Shown: positions 1 through 10,740 of the stretch, in pieces
Layout of the letters: every line of letters begins with the position of its first letter
Numbering within the stretch: position 1 is the stretch's first letter
Source of the DNA: Stachybotrys elegans
Lineage: Eukaryota > Ascomycota > Sordariomycetes > Hypocreales > Stachybotryaceae
Reading direction: 5' to 3'
NCBI GenBank assembly: GCA_020746835.1
Contig: JAGPNK010000003.1
Location: 2,480,001 to 2,544,000, forward strand
DNA: 64,000 nt
The notes under the pieces: model-generated
Databases searched by the model: none
What the model was told of the DNA's origin: nothing
The model's input: the letters and a program-made list of their open reading frames with translations, nothing else
Position numbers and translations under genes: made by a program

Positions 1-1486
1 GACGAGCTGTGCCCCGTGGGTAACCGCCGCATGAGCGCCAACCCCGTCGCGAATGGCGGGCTCATCAAGAAGCCGCTCCGCATGCCCGACTTCCGTGACT
101 ACGCCATCAAGATCGAGAGCACGGGCGCCACGCGCGACGGCAGCATGAAGAACATGGCCGTCTTCCTCCGCGACATGATGAAGATGAACATGCACAACTT
201 TAGGCTCTTTGGACCCGACGAGACCGAGTCCAACAAGCTCGGCGGCATCTACGAAGCCGGCAAGAAGGTTTGGATGGGTGAATACTTTGAGGAAGACAGC
301 AACGGCGGCAACCTCGCCATGGAGGGTCGGGTCATGGAGATGCTTTCTGAGCACACCTGCGAGGGTTGGCTCGAGGGCTACATCCTCAGTGGCCGCCACG
401 GTCTGCTCAACAGCTACGAGCCGTTTATTCACGTCATCGACTCCATGGTTAACCAGGTAAGCAGTGCAGTGCCAACGTCCAATTCCTTCATCAAAGCTGA
501 CACATTTCGCAGCACTGCAAGTGGATCGAAAAGTGCCTCGAAATTGAATGGCGAGCCAAGATTGCCTCGCTCAACATTCTCCTTACAGGACTGTGCTGGT
601 CCCAGAGCCACAACGGCTTCACGCACCAGGACCCTGGATTCCTCGACGTCGTCGTCAACAAGAGCCCTGAAGTCGTCCGCATCTACCTTCCCCCCGACGG
701 CAACTGCCTTCTGTCTGGTAAGTCGATACCCAGTCATCACTTATACACCACACCACCATTCTCGCTAACACGTCTTCAGTCATGGATCACTGCCTTCGCT
801 CCAACAACTACGTCAATGTTGTCATTGCCGACAAGCAGGACCACCTGCAGTACCTGGACATGAACTCGGCCATTGAGCACTGCACCAAAGGCATTGGCAT
901 CTGGCCGCAGTTCAGCACCGACGCCGGCCAGGAGCCCGATGTGGTCATGGCCTCGTGCGGAGACGTACCGACGCGCGAGTCGCTCGCCGCCGTCGACCTG
1001 CTGCTCGAGCACTTCCCGGAGCTCAAGGTCCGCTTCGTCAACTGTGTCGACCTCTTCAAGCTCATCCACCCGAGCGACCACGCCCACGGCCTCAGCGACA
1101 CCGAATGGGTCAGCCTCTTCACGGCCGACAAGCCCATCATTTTCAACTTCCACAGCTACCCGTGGCTCGTCCACCGCCTCACCTACAAGCGGCCTGGCAG
1201 CATCAACATCCACGTCCGCGGCTACAAGGAAAAGGGCAACATCGATACCCCGCTCGAGCTCGCCATCCGCAACGCCTCGGACCGCTTCAGCCTCGCCATT
1301 GCCGCCATCGACCGCATGCCGCACCTCAAGAACCGCGGCTCTTGGGCGCGCCAGGCCCTGCTCAACGCGCAGATCCAGGCCCTCAACACGGCGCACGAGA
1401 CGGGACTGGACTCGCAGGACATCACGCAGTGGACGTGGAAGCGCAATGGCCGTCTCTGGCACGGGAACGGCCGGAACGGGGCTTAA
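1..1486 (+). CDS. Phosphoketolase (xylulose-5-P/fructose-6-P), 3' part of gene
   Basis: Thiamine-diphosphate enzyme that cleaves xylulose-5-phosphate or fructose-6-phosphate with inorganic phosphate to acetyl phosphate plus an aldose phosphate, in the cytosol. The 5' part lies off the window; reading is open from base 1 ([11 protein letters not shown]...). Exons are 1-456, 513-717 and 780-1486, and both introns preserve frame. About 455 C-terminal residues are visible of roughly 800 usual for the family. They include the stretches [34 protein letters not shown] and [15 protein letters not shown], which I recognise as phosphoketolase-specific. The gene is convergent with the acetyltransferase that follows (stop to stop 333 bp). 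Identification is secure; the 5' structure cannot be judged. Confidence 0.93.
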
Positions 1487-1819
1487 CGTGGATACAAGCG
1501 GATTTGCAGCGGTGGCTGCTTCTTGATAATCTTCACTCGCTCTCTTTTTACGATTTCTACTGGTTTAACGAAGTTTGGAGATGACAAATAGGAGTTATAG
1601 ATTGTGCATGTTTCATATGTCAAGTATATTCATTAGTTTCTCAAACGGCTTTCAAGATATTTTAATACGTTCACCTCTTCATTGTCTGTCGTTGCTCAGG
1701 CCCTGCACAACAGGGCAACCATTATTGCTCGCCTCTGCAAACGCTTACTCTATCATATGTGCTTTCACTTGATAATACCTTCAGAATGCGCGACACAACA
1801 GTATTACCCGGGTACTGCT
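1487..1819. other. Convergent intergenic stretch
   Basis: AT-richer 3' flank shared by the convergent phosphoketolase and acetyltransferase genes. It presumably holds both 3' UTRs. No coding or RNA feature is seen. Confidence 0.6.
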
Positions 1820-2458
1820 TCATCCCTGCCCTTGATCCTCTTCTTTCCTTGCATCCCTCAGCATGTGCCACGTCGTGATACCCGGCTCAAAGTCCGACAC
1901 AGCAAGCGTCTTGAAGCCATACCGCTCGTACAGCCCCCTCCCCTTGGCGCTTGCATTCGTATACGCCACCCAGCCTTCCTGGTCGGCCCTCTGCACGCCA
2001 TAGTCCATCAGCAGCTTGCCCACGCCCCTGCGCTGCGCGTCGTGGCGCACCACAATCGTCGCGAGGAACCAGCAGGGCCTCCCGGCGAGGAAGCGGTGGC
2101 GCGCGTCGGCGTTGGCGTTGAAGAAGCGCGCGGCGAGGTGCCCGTCGCCCGAGGGCGGGAAGTCGGCGGGCGTGAGCGGCGCGAGGGGTGGCGCGTCGGG
2201 CTCGGGGGCGAGACGGCGCACCCAGCGGGCCCAGCCGAGGATGCGGGGCGCCGAGGGGTCGACGGCGACGAGGAGGTGCGCGGCGGGGTCCGAGAGGGCC
2301 TTGGTGAGGGCTGCGTCGTTGGTCTGGCGGCTCATGGGGTCCGACGGCGGGAAGCACTTGGCGTCGAGGACGCTGTCGTGGAACGCCGAGGACATGACGT
2401 CGATCATCTCGGGGATGTCCTCGAGGGTTGCCCTTCGGAGCTGCACGGAGCTGTCCAT
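1820..2458 (-). CDS. GNAT-family N-acetyltransferase
   Basis: Single-exon 212-residue protein. The start reads RRATLEDIPEMIDVMSSAF, typical of GNAT strand 1 and helix 1. The acetyl-CoA binding motif A is visible at about residues 140-160 (VVRHDAQRRGVGKLLMDYG, with the R-x-x-G-x-G loop as QRRGVG). A motif-B-like stretch follows (SAKGRGLYERYGFKTL). Members transfer an acetyl group from acetyl-CoA to small amines or protein lysines; the substrate cannot be told here. It resembles the many uncharacterised fungal GNATs with a W-x-R insert. The GC-rich central part (residues 65-110) is alanine/proline-rich and variable. Confidence 0.85.
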   Translation of the reverse strand: MDSSVQLRRATLEDIPEMIDVMSSAFHDSVLDAKCFPPSDPMSRQTNDAALTKALSDPAAHLLVAVDPSAPRILGWARWVRRLAPEPDAPPLAPLTPADFPPSGDGHLAARFFNANADARHRFLAGRPCWFLATIVVRHDAQRRGVGKLLMDYGVQRADQEGWVAYTNASAKGRGLYERYGFKTLAVSDFEPGITTWHMLRDARKEEDQGQG

Positions 2459-3240
2459 GGTTGCACGGGATGGTTGTTGTTACTGCGATGTTGCGGCATG
2501 GTTGAGGCTGTGGTGTTGAAGCGGCTTTTAAGGATTCGTCTCGCCGGTTGACTCATGCTTGCTGCATGTGTGATCGGAGCTTATCATTCGACAACCAGCA
2601 GAAGACTGAGCAAACAACTGAATAGCTGTCATGGTTGACGGGGAGAGAATATTGCTTCTATATTTCCACGAGCTTGTATCGTGTGGCGTTTTCGATTATA
2701 TTCAGAAATCGGAAGATCATGGAAATGTTGTTGCCACAAGACACGTATTAAGCAGCACCTGCCACCGTCTTACAGCTCCAATACAAGATAAACATCGATG
2801 AATTCATTTCATATCATTTTTATAATTCACCCGTTTTATTTCTGCCCAACTCTCACACTCATACAATCAATATGGCTGAATGATATATGACGAACCTTAG
2901 GGTAGGTGTCTGAGTACCGTCGCGAGCCCGCAACTACATGCTGGGGACCAATGATACTTTGCATCCGTGGTTGGTGATCATCATTTCATATGTACTTTTG
3001 GCTAGACAGTGAGCCGTTGCTGACGCCAAGCACTGTGCCACATGGCATCCACGTCAGGAGATGCAGGACAAACTCTAGTCGTTAGTCGTCTACCAGATGG
3101 CTCACTCATAATTGTTAGTGGTGTTGTACCATTTGTGAGCTGCCGCATTCCTCCACCTTCATTTTGCCCTCGCAATTCTTAACCTGGATCACTCGTCAGC
3201 TCACAAGTCTGCCCATCTTCACTCTTCCACTGTACAGGCC
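2459..3240. other. Intergenic, divergent promoter region
   Basis: AT-richer DNA between the divergent acetyltransferase and FAD-oxidoreductase genes. I see no ORF with coding character, RNA gene or repeat. It should contain both promoters. Confidence 0.6.
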
Positions 3241-4781
3241 ATGCCACCCAACTTTGAACAACTTCGCGACAGCCTTGACGGAGGCTACATCCTTCTGCCC
3301 GGCGACTCGGGCTTCGAGGAAAGCCTGCGTAGATGGAGTGCCACTGCTGTGAAGCCTGCTGTGAGCGAATCGTTTGCCATTGCCGGGTCGTAAGAGACTA
3401 ATGCTGAAAAACACCTTTCAAGGCTGCCGTGATTCGCCCCAGGACAGCCGATGAGTGTTCCACCGCGATTCGATTCATTACTGCAAACTCGCTGGCATTT
3501 ACTGTGCGAGGAGGAGGCCACAATCCCTCCGGAGAGTCGGCAGCCCCTAATCCCGAAGCTGTCGTTCTGGATCTTGAGCATCTGCGTTCCGTGTCTGTGG
3601 ACACCCAGGCCCAGACCGTGACGTTTGGCGGCGGCTGTACCTGGGCGGACGTCGACAATGCTCTGTGGGAACATGGCCTTGCTACCGTTGGCGGGACTGT
3701 TGCCGACACTGGCGTAGGTGGTCTGATCCTGGGAGGCGGCTATGGCGTGCTCTCTGGTCGCCACGGCTTAGCCATCGATGTCCTGCTGTCCTGCGAGGTT
3801 GTCCTTGCCAGCGGTGAGATTGTCCTTGCTTCCGAGACCGAGAACGCGGATCTATTCTGGGCATTGCGCGGCGCTGGCACCAACTTTGGTGTCGTGACAG
3901 CCTTCACATCGCGTGCTTTTCCTCAAACAACCGTCTGGGCTGGGGTGCTGATGTGGCCGAATCTCCATGGGTATGACGGGGTGGTGGCTTTCGTCAACCA
4001 ATTTGCCCAAGAGACAGACGGCGACCAGTGCCTCATGCTCATCGTGACAGCGAACCCTGAAACTGGAGAGCCAATGCTGGGAGCCAGCATCTTCTACAAT
4101 GGCTCGGCCGCCGAGGCAGAGAGGTTCTACGCACCGTTGCTCAAGATGCAGCCGCTCTTGATGAATACCACGGGCGAGGTGCCGTACCCTGCCGTCAACA
4201 CGCTCACGCAGCCCAGGTTTGGGTCTATGCAGAGATACATGTTTGGCGGCGCCAAGTTTACATGCCCCTTGGATGTGGCGCTGCTCCGCGAGGCAGCCCA
4301 GGAGTTGTCGACTGGCATCAACCAGCCAGGCCACGAAGATCTCAGGACAAGCGCCCTGGCCCTAGAAATGGTCTCGACGAAGAAGATCCAGGAGTTCGGG
4401 CAACAAGACAAGACGGCCTTTAATGGCCGCGACGCAAGTTTCAATGTCCTCGTCTTGATGAACTGGCGGGACGAGAAGTTGGATCCCGTCGTGGGGGCCC
4501 TGGCGAGGCGCACTTCAGCCGTTTTCCGGGCTAAGGAAGCCGAGGGGAACGGCGAGGAAAGGAGCCCCTACTTGAATTATCTGAGTAAGTCAGCTTCGCA
4601 GATACACTGCTCGCCCATGCACTGACGATGTCTAGATCCTGATGTCCCCGCGGACAGAGTGGCGATGAGGACCGGAAGACTATTCGGGGACAAGCTGCCG
4701 AGATTACGCGAGCTCAAGGCCAAATACGACCCCGAAAACGTCTTCAAAAAGACAATCAAGCTTCATCCCACGCATGATTGA
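3241..4781 (+). CDS. FAD-linked oxidoreductase, berberine-bridge-enzyme type
   Basis: Flavoprotein oxidase of the FAD_binding_4 plus BBE family (6-hydroxynicotine oxidase / berberine-bridge-like). Exons are 3241-3360, 3423-4584 and 4636-4781, giving 475 residues in frame. The FAD domain is clear: TVRGGGHNPSGES (the His of GGGH is the usual covalent flavin site), then VSVDTQAQTVTFGGGCTWAD and GGLILGGGYGVLSGRHGLA. The C-terminal BBE element NYLNPDV with YDPENVF is complete. No signal peptide is visible, so it is probably intracellular, unlike many secreted relatives. The substrate is unknown; such enzymes oxidise alcohols, sugars or alkaloid-like metabolites. No biosynthetic genes lie beside it. 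Convergent with the AIM24-like gene (184 bp between stops). Confidence 0.9.
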
Positions 4782-4965
4782 GGGGCTGCGGTCTCACTGC
4801 TCGACGGGCTGGATGATAGCGGATCTGTCTTGCCAGTTGCTCTCAAGACCAGCCAAGCTGTTCCAAGAGCACCGAGTAGGATAGGCGACGATTAGGAAAT
4901 CTATTTTTACACGGATTTGTGTATCCGAATACAGTATTATCGCCTGCCATAAACCTCGCTGCGTC

Positions 4966-6214
4966 CTACCTCACAAACTCCTTGAGGTCCTTGCTGTCGT
5001 CAAACGTGACCTTTCCATCCCTCCTTACCGACGCGACGTGAACCGTACTGGCATTAGAGACGGAGCTGGGTGTGGCGTTCGCCGCGGGCTTCGTAGCATC
5101 CTCAATAGCTTTTTGAAAGACACCGGCCTCCGTGTCCGCAATTTCGTTTACTTGGTCATTGGAAAGGATATCCGTAACGCGGACTCCACGGCTGGACATC
5201 AGCAGAGTTGTTGGGCCCTTGAACTGTAAAAAGAGGCGGTCTCCCCAGATGGTCCGGCGGGCCGTGGTACGGAGTCTGAATAGCATTCGAGCCAGGAACT
5301 TGTACGTGTCCGTCTTGCGCATGGTCTTCATGAAGTCGGTCTCGGGGATCCACGACGTCAGCGAAGGCACCTGAAGCCTCAAGCTGGAGCTCTTGAACCG
5401 GAACGGCCGCGGGGGATCCCTGGACACGGTATAGGCCACGACGCTCGAAGGATGTGCCACAAACTCCTCGCCCTCAGATAGAGTGAGCTGGTAGATCTGG
5501 CCTGGAGCCGATAGAGCTGCCAGTCCACGGCCAGTCAAGTGCGTGCTTCCCCAGTGTGTCACAGACAGCCCCCGTTGTATCCTGGCTGATGGGGACAGCG
5601 TGTGGCCAGTCCAAGCAAGAAGAGCGTTTCGCTGGGAGACCATCCAATCAGTGGTGCCATCGAGGTGAAGCACGGTGAAGGTCGTCGTGGTAGACTTGGT
5701 CGAGATGAGGGCAGTAATGGGTGCCGAAGCCGTAATACGCTGATATACGAATGGAATGCCGAGCAGCCCGCGTGCCAAAGGGTTCAGCATCGACAACGTA
5801 GACTGGGCCTGTAGAGCAAAGCTTAGCAAACATCGCCACGTCCCCTAGCGTGAGAGGCCTTACATGCTCAGCGTTTCCAGCAACAGCGACGAGGGTTCCA
5901 CGACGGGTGTACAGCTTCTGGGACGGCGATAGAGTGACGGACAGGAGCGAGTACGGCGACCCGAGGACCTCGAATCGAGCATCTATAGCCATGTCAGCCT
6001 CCCTCAAAGACAATCCGGCGACGGGCGGAGGTGTACCGGCCATGTCCCGCGAGCCACCGGCCGGAGCTCCAAAGGCATCGGCGCCGAGCCTCGGAGCCTG
6101 CGTGCTCGGTGCAGCGCTAATCTGAATTGACCTGCATTGTCGGCACACGTATCGCGTAGACCGGGGCAGAGCCAAGCTGCGCCCGATGCGCAAGAGAGGC
6201 GGCGAGCCTCGCAT
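4966..6214 (-). CDS. AIM24: AIM24-like mitochondrial inner-membrane biogenesis protein
   Basis: Two exons, 5864-6214 and 4966-5808, separated by a 55-nt GT-AG intron, encode 397 residues, close to yeast Aim24. The N-terminus ([20 protein letters not shown]) is basic and lacks acids, as expected for a mitochondrial presequence. The AIM24 domain covers the middle and C-terminus, with [30 protein letters not shown] and [20 protein letters not shown]. In yeast the protein sits in the inner membrane and affects MICOS and respiratory-chain composition. It is divergent from the kinesin gene across about 384 bp. The C-terminal low-complexity tail is rich in Ala, Ser and Asn. Confidence 0.85.
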
Positions 6215-6598
6215 TATGGTGGAAGAAGCTGGGGGGGGGGCTGAGGTTTGTCAAGAGCCGAATTGTCGCTCAGCTACCAAGTTGCTCGAAGCTCGGAATT
6301 TGTGACGGAGTACGTACTAAGGTAGCACTGTCAAAAAAAGTCTGACTAACCCAATTCTGATGGCGCTTCTTCACGTGGCGTTGCCGTGCAACACTGGCCT
6401 GTTTTGAAGGGCTCCACCGACCAACCACGGCCGTGCCTGGCTACTACCAATTCGAGCTGACCAAACAAACCACCATCTTTTTCGATCACCGCGAATACTA
6501 CTAACCACCACAGCACTACAGCACGCGCTCCAAGTCCGCCGCCGCCGTATGCCTCTCCAGGAACCTTCTCCTAGCCCCCCCTGACCCAATTGTTCAAG
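6215..6598. promoter_or_regulatory. Divergent promoter, AIM24-like / kinesin
   Basis: 384 bp between two divergent starts. A 10-nt G run sits at 6231-6240, and a CACGTG hexamer lies near 6373. The kinesin side is rich in CCACC and pyrimidines. Confidence 0.5.
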
Positions 6599-8839
6599 AT
6601 GTCGGTGCGTGTCGTGGCGCGGATCCGTCCACTTCTGGATAAGGAGCTGGACAAGGACATGATTGTACGGGCAGACAGCATAGAACCTGGCAAGCCCAAC
6701 ACCATGGTCAAGATCCCGAACCCGCGAAACGAGGGGGAGGAGTTCTCCTTCACCTTCAACAGCGTCTACGACCAATCGACCTCGCAGGAAACACTCTTTA
6801 CTTCTGAAGGTTGGCGAATCCATTGGCTGGGAGCGTTCCGCGACGTGACATGACCTGTTGACACTAGGACAGTTGCCCCATACCTCAAGTCTCTCTTCCA
6901 GGGCCTCGACGTCACCATCTTTGCCTACGGTGTCACCGGCACCGGCAAGACGCACACGATGCGAGGAGGAATGAAGCTCGCCGACCGAGGGGTGATACCC
7001 CGGCTGCTGAGCGGTGTGTTCCGCCGGGGCAAGAAGATCATGAAGGACACCGGAGGGGAGACAACAGTCGAGGTGGCCCTTTCGTACTACGAAATCTACA
7101 ACGACAAGGTCTACGACCTGCTGGAGCCACCCGAGAAGCGGACGCCCACCGGCCTGCCCCTACGTGCCGAAGCGAGCGGTCGAACCGTCGTCGTGGGATT
7201 GTCGGAGCGATCGTGTGCCGACCTCAAAGACTTTGAGAAGCTGTACATCGAGGCCAACACTAACCGCGTCACGGCCGCGACCAAGCTCAACGCCCATAGC
7301 AGTCGCAGCCACGCCATTCTCCGCGTCAAGCTGACACAGACGACGGGCGACATGGTCCGCGAGAGCACCGCGTCCGCCATTGACCTTGCCGGTTCGGAAG
7401 ATAACCGTCGGACGGACAATGGCAAGGAGCGCTTGGTCGAGTCGGCCGCCATCAACAAGAGTCTCTTCGTGTTGAGCCAGTGCATCGACGCCATCTCGCG
7501 AGGCGACAAGCGCATTCCCTACCGCGAGTCCAAGATGACGCGAATCCTGTCGCTGGGCCAGAACAACGGCATTACCGTCATGATCCTGAACCTGGCGCCG
7601 CTGCGAAGCTACCACCTTGATACCCTCAGCAGCCTTAATGTCAGCTCTCGGGCCAAGCGCATAGAGGTTCGCGAAATTGAGAATGAAGTGGTCTTCAAGC
7701 AAGTTCCTAAGGCGAGCTCGGGAACCACGAGCGGCGGTATCCAGCGTCAGCCCCTGCGGCCGCTGGCGAACGTGCACAACGTCCACAACGGCAACATCGC
7801 CGCCAAGGCGGCCGATGCCAAGCAGGCGACGGATGCCAACAAGCCTGTCAAAGCCTTCAGTGTCTACACCGACAAGTCCAAGCCCACGACGACTGCTCCC
7901 CCGACGATGCCGCGTCCAGTTGCCAATTCTAGCCAGCTTCGTCGATCCGGGGGCGCAAAACGCCCTTCTGATCAGGAATCCATCGTACGACCGTCCAAGC
8001 TGGCCCGTCCAGTGGCTCACACCCTGAGCGCCCCATCTGCTCCCTCCAACACCATGACGGTGTCGGCTGCCCAGATCGAGGCCTTGGTGGAGAAGAAGGT
8101 CAGCGAGATTCTGGCCGCCAGGGTAGCAGCAGAACAATCGGCTCAGGCACCTCAAGTACAGGTGCAGCCCGATATCAGCGAAGCGGTTCAGAAGCGGCTA
8201 GATGCCCTGGAGCGACGGATAGACAGCGAAGAGTGGCGCGATGACTCCAAGTCGTCAGGCCTGAAGATTTTGCTCGAGGCCAGACAGCACAAGGAGCGCG
8301 GGGATGACGCCGCTGCATTGAGAGCGTATGAGATGGCACTCCCGTACTTCCCTGGTCAGGCCAAGCTCCTGAGCAAGATTGAGAAGTTGAGAGCGCGTCT
8401 GGGAGGAGATGCCCCGTCTCCCCGGCCACACCGTTCTGCCAAGATGGAGGATAAGCGTCGACGAGTCTTTGACGATAATGGTGAATACCACGATGGCGAG
8501 GCCGACATTGAAGAAATGTCCTTTGTGGAGCCTCCCAAGCCCAAGGCACGCAAGACGCGGGCCAAAGCCACCCGCCCAACATCCATGCTCCTGGAGGATG
8601 ACGGTCCGGCATCTCCACGCGCGCAGCAGCTCCTAGAGGTTGTCAACTCGCGTGACATCGCGCAAATCAAGGGCCTCGTGGGGTTCGGATCAAAGAAGGC
8701 ACAGGACCTGGTAGATTACCTGTCTCTGCTTGGCGAGGAGGAAGGCGGCCGCATCTCGAGCCTGGCACAGCTCCGATCGGTTCCCGGAATGGGCGGCCGG
8801 ACGGTGGAGAGGGCATACGAGGGTCTTTTGATGGCATAG
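6599..8839 (+). CDS. Kinesin motor protein, kinesin-10/Kid-like with C-terminal HhH
   Basis: Plus-end microtubule motor candidate. Exons are 6599-6809 and 6873-8839 (725 residues). The intron is required because frame-2 readthrough meets a stop near 6860. The N-terminal motor domain (about 1-340) shows MSVRVVARIRPLL, P-loop GVTGTGKTHTM, switch I NAHSSRSHA and switch II DLAGSE. After an Ala/Pro/Lys-rich linker there is a short helical segment (about 480-530), a nuclear-type basic stretch, and a C-terminal pair of helix-hairpin-helix turns (IAQIKGLVGFGSKKAQDL, LRSVPGMGGRTVERA). That motor plus HhH layout is the signature of Kid/KIF22 chromokinesins, which bind DNA and move chromosomes. The P-loop has V and T where most kinesins have Q and S. 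Confidence 0.88.
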
Positions 8840-10347
8840 ACAAAAGGGGGTTATCTTTCCTGCAACAGTCTTTGATCATGATAAAGGAAGCGTCATGTCA
8901 CGATGACATAGCATTAGTGGCGTTTTGGGAGGCGTAGAGGCGTAGGACCAGCATTTGGATGGCCTGGGTTTGGTGGGTGATTTTATGTGAATTCAAGGTT
9001 CAAATTTCTTCCAAAGTTGTCTTCTGTGTCTTTTGAGTGATGATATCTCACCGTCATTGGGCTTCAACTGCTTGTACATAGATAGATACTATAAACGCCA
9101 TCTCATTTTCAATGAGGATACGTCTGGCCTAGAATATGTTCTCGGGATGATCATGAAGCCAGACTGATGCCGCTCGGCCAGGCTGCACCAGAGCCAAACC
9201 CAAGAAATGCAAACTTGAGCGTTTCATGCGTCGCCACAATTCGGGAGGGAGGACCAAGAAAACCGCCAGAGCGGCTCGTTAAACTTCCGCATTGACCGCA
9301 TGCATCCCGCCAACTTGTTTTCCTTCCCGCACCGGCAAGTCGCAAACCGGGCCGTGGCGTGGCTGAAACATGGCGGGACCGGCAAGGAAACAAAGACGCA
9401 AAAAGCCACGGGAAGAGTGATGGCGCTCTGAGAGGCGCTTGATTGGATAGGGACCGACATTGCTGCTTGGCTTTGCTGATTCTGGGCCTCTCGTTCGTCT
9501 TTGAATCGGGCCGCTGCTATTCAACGCGCAAGCCGTGTCGTGCATATTGCTGTCGTGTATATTGCGATTGGCGGGATTGTTTGTAGAGTCTGATCGCCTT
9601 GGTTGTCGATCAGCCCCAAACGGCAAGGCCCTGTTTGAAGCTCTGAGACACAAGGCGTTGGAAGGATGTTGTCCATTGATGCCGAGCAATAACGGGTTTC
9701 AGCACACACTTCTGGATATAGGGGACGAGATGATTCATTCAGATTGCGCTGCGAAGCCAACTTTCGCGGCCGTAGCCTCTGCATTTGTAAAATAAAGACG
9801 TGGGGGTATGTATGTACAAAACCGGTGGGAAGGTTAAAGCGACTCTCCTCCATAATTTTCCAACTCCTCCTCTTGCGAGTTGCTCTGATTTGTCCGTGCC
9901 AGGACCTCCGTAACGCTCATAACGCGCGTAAATAAAAAGATGGGGACAAAAAGGAATCTGGTGTAGAAACGTGCTCGGGGATGGCTCCCGCGGGCGTCGA
10001 TGTGAACTTCGTAAACATGAGGGCGTGTGCTCCTGGTGCCGTGACCAAGACGGCCGATATAAATAAAAGGGAATAATGTCCGGCGAGAGGGGAAAATGTA
10101 CAAAGAAATGGAGCCTATTACGGCACACAGATGTCTCTGAACTGGACACAAAAGTGACTCGACGGGTGGCGGTTTCTCGCTCGTAGGATGATGATGCCGC
10201 GCCATGTCCAGCCTGGACTGCGTATGGCGATCAACTGAGCTGCCCACGACATCCGAGGTATATCTGGGGGTGAAGAATGGCGACGAGAGTATGTGGTTTT
10301 GGTGCTGAATTTTTTTTCCTTCTTCCGTTGAGACCCTGTTAGGCCCT
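8840..10347. other. Intergenic, convergent 3' flanks
   Basis: 1.5 kb between the kinesin stop and the stop of the minus-strand small protein. Several short overlapping ORFs exist on both strands, but none has domain-like composition. Probably 3' UTRs and spacer. Confidence 0.5.
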
Positions 10348-10740
10348 CTACCTGATCATGCTCATGCGTCGCTCCTGAACCGCGGGCATTTCCTTGGAAG
10401 AAGCACCCCTCTGGAAGCTGGCCATGGAGCTGAATCGGTGCAAGCGCTTGCGCTCGGCGGATGAGACGGTGGTGTTGGCTTCGGGTAGAGGCTCGGGGAT
10501 AACGTTGGTGGTCACTGGGACGTGCTTCTCGCCGTGCAGGGCATCAATGCCACGGACGCTGGAGCGGGAGTTGGCAGAATCGTAGGAGGAGCCAGTGCTG
10601 TTGGGGGTCTGGAAGACGTATTCGCCGTCAACGTAGACGGCGTTGGAGACGAATGCTGAACGGCGGTGACGGTGGCGGGTGTAGCGCTGCTCGAGGCGGA
10701 AGAGCTCCAGCTTGGCTTGGATCTTGTCGATGAGGCCCAT
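10348..10740 (-). CDS. Small conserved-looking protein of unknown function
   Basis: Single-exon ORF of 130 residues starting MGLIDKIQAKLELFRLEQRY. The first 45 residues form a charged amphipathic helix followed by RRSAFVSNAVYVDGEYVF. The rest is Ser/Pro/Asn-rich and probably disordered, ending in a basic RRMSMIR. No membrane segment or known domain is seen. Composition and the clean start suggest a real gene, perhaps phosphoregulated; I do not recognise a family. A very long pyrimidine-rich 5' leader (on the minus strand up to about 11.2 kb) precedes it, as is common for regulated fungal genes. Confidence 0.6.
   Translation of the reverse strand: MGLIDKIQAKLELFRLEQRYTRHRHRRSAFVSNAVYVDGEYVFQTPNSTGSSYDSANSRSSVRGIDALHGEKHVPVTTNVIPEPLPEANTTVSSAERKRLHRFSSMASFQRGASSKEMPAVQERRMSMIR

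Noticed and set aside
776..1462. 228-codon minus-strand ORF
   Set aside because: It mirrors the phosphoketolase exon, which is clearly coding on the plus strand; the reverse peptide has the Arg/Val/Ala-rich look of an antisense shadow.
1682..2551. 289-codon plus-strand ORF over the acetyltransferase
   Set aside because: Antisense to a well-supported GNAT gene; rich in Arg/Gly/Glu from GC-rich third positions and has no domain.
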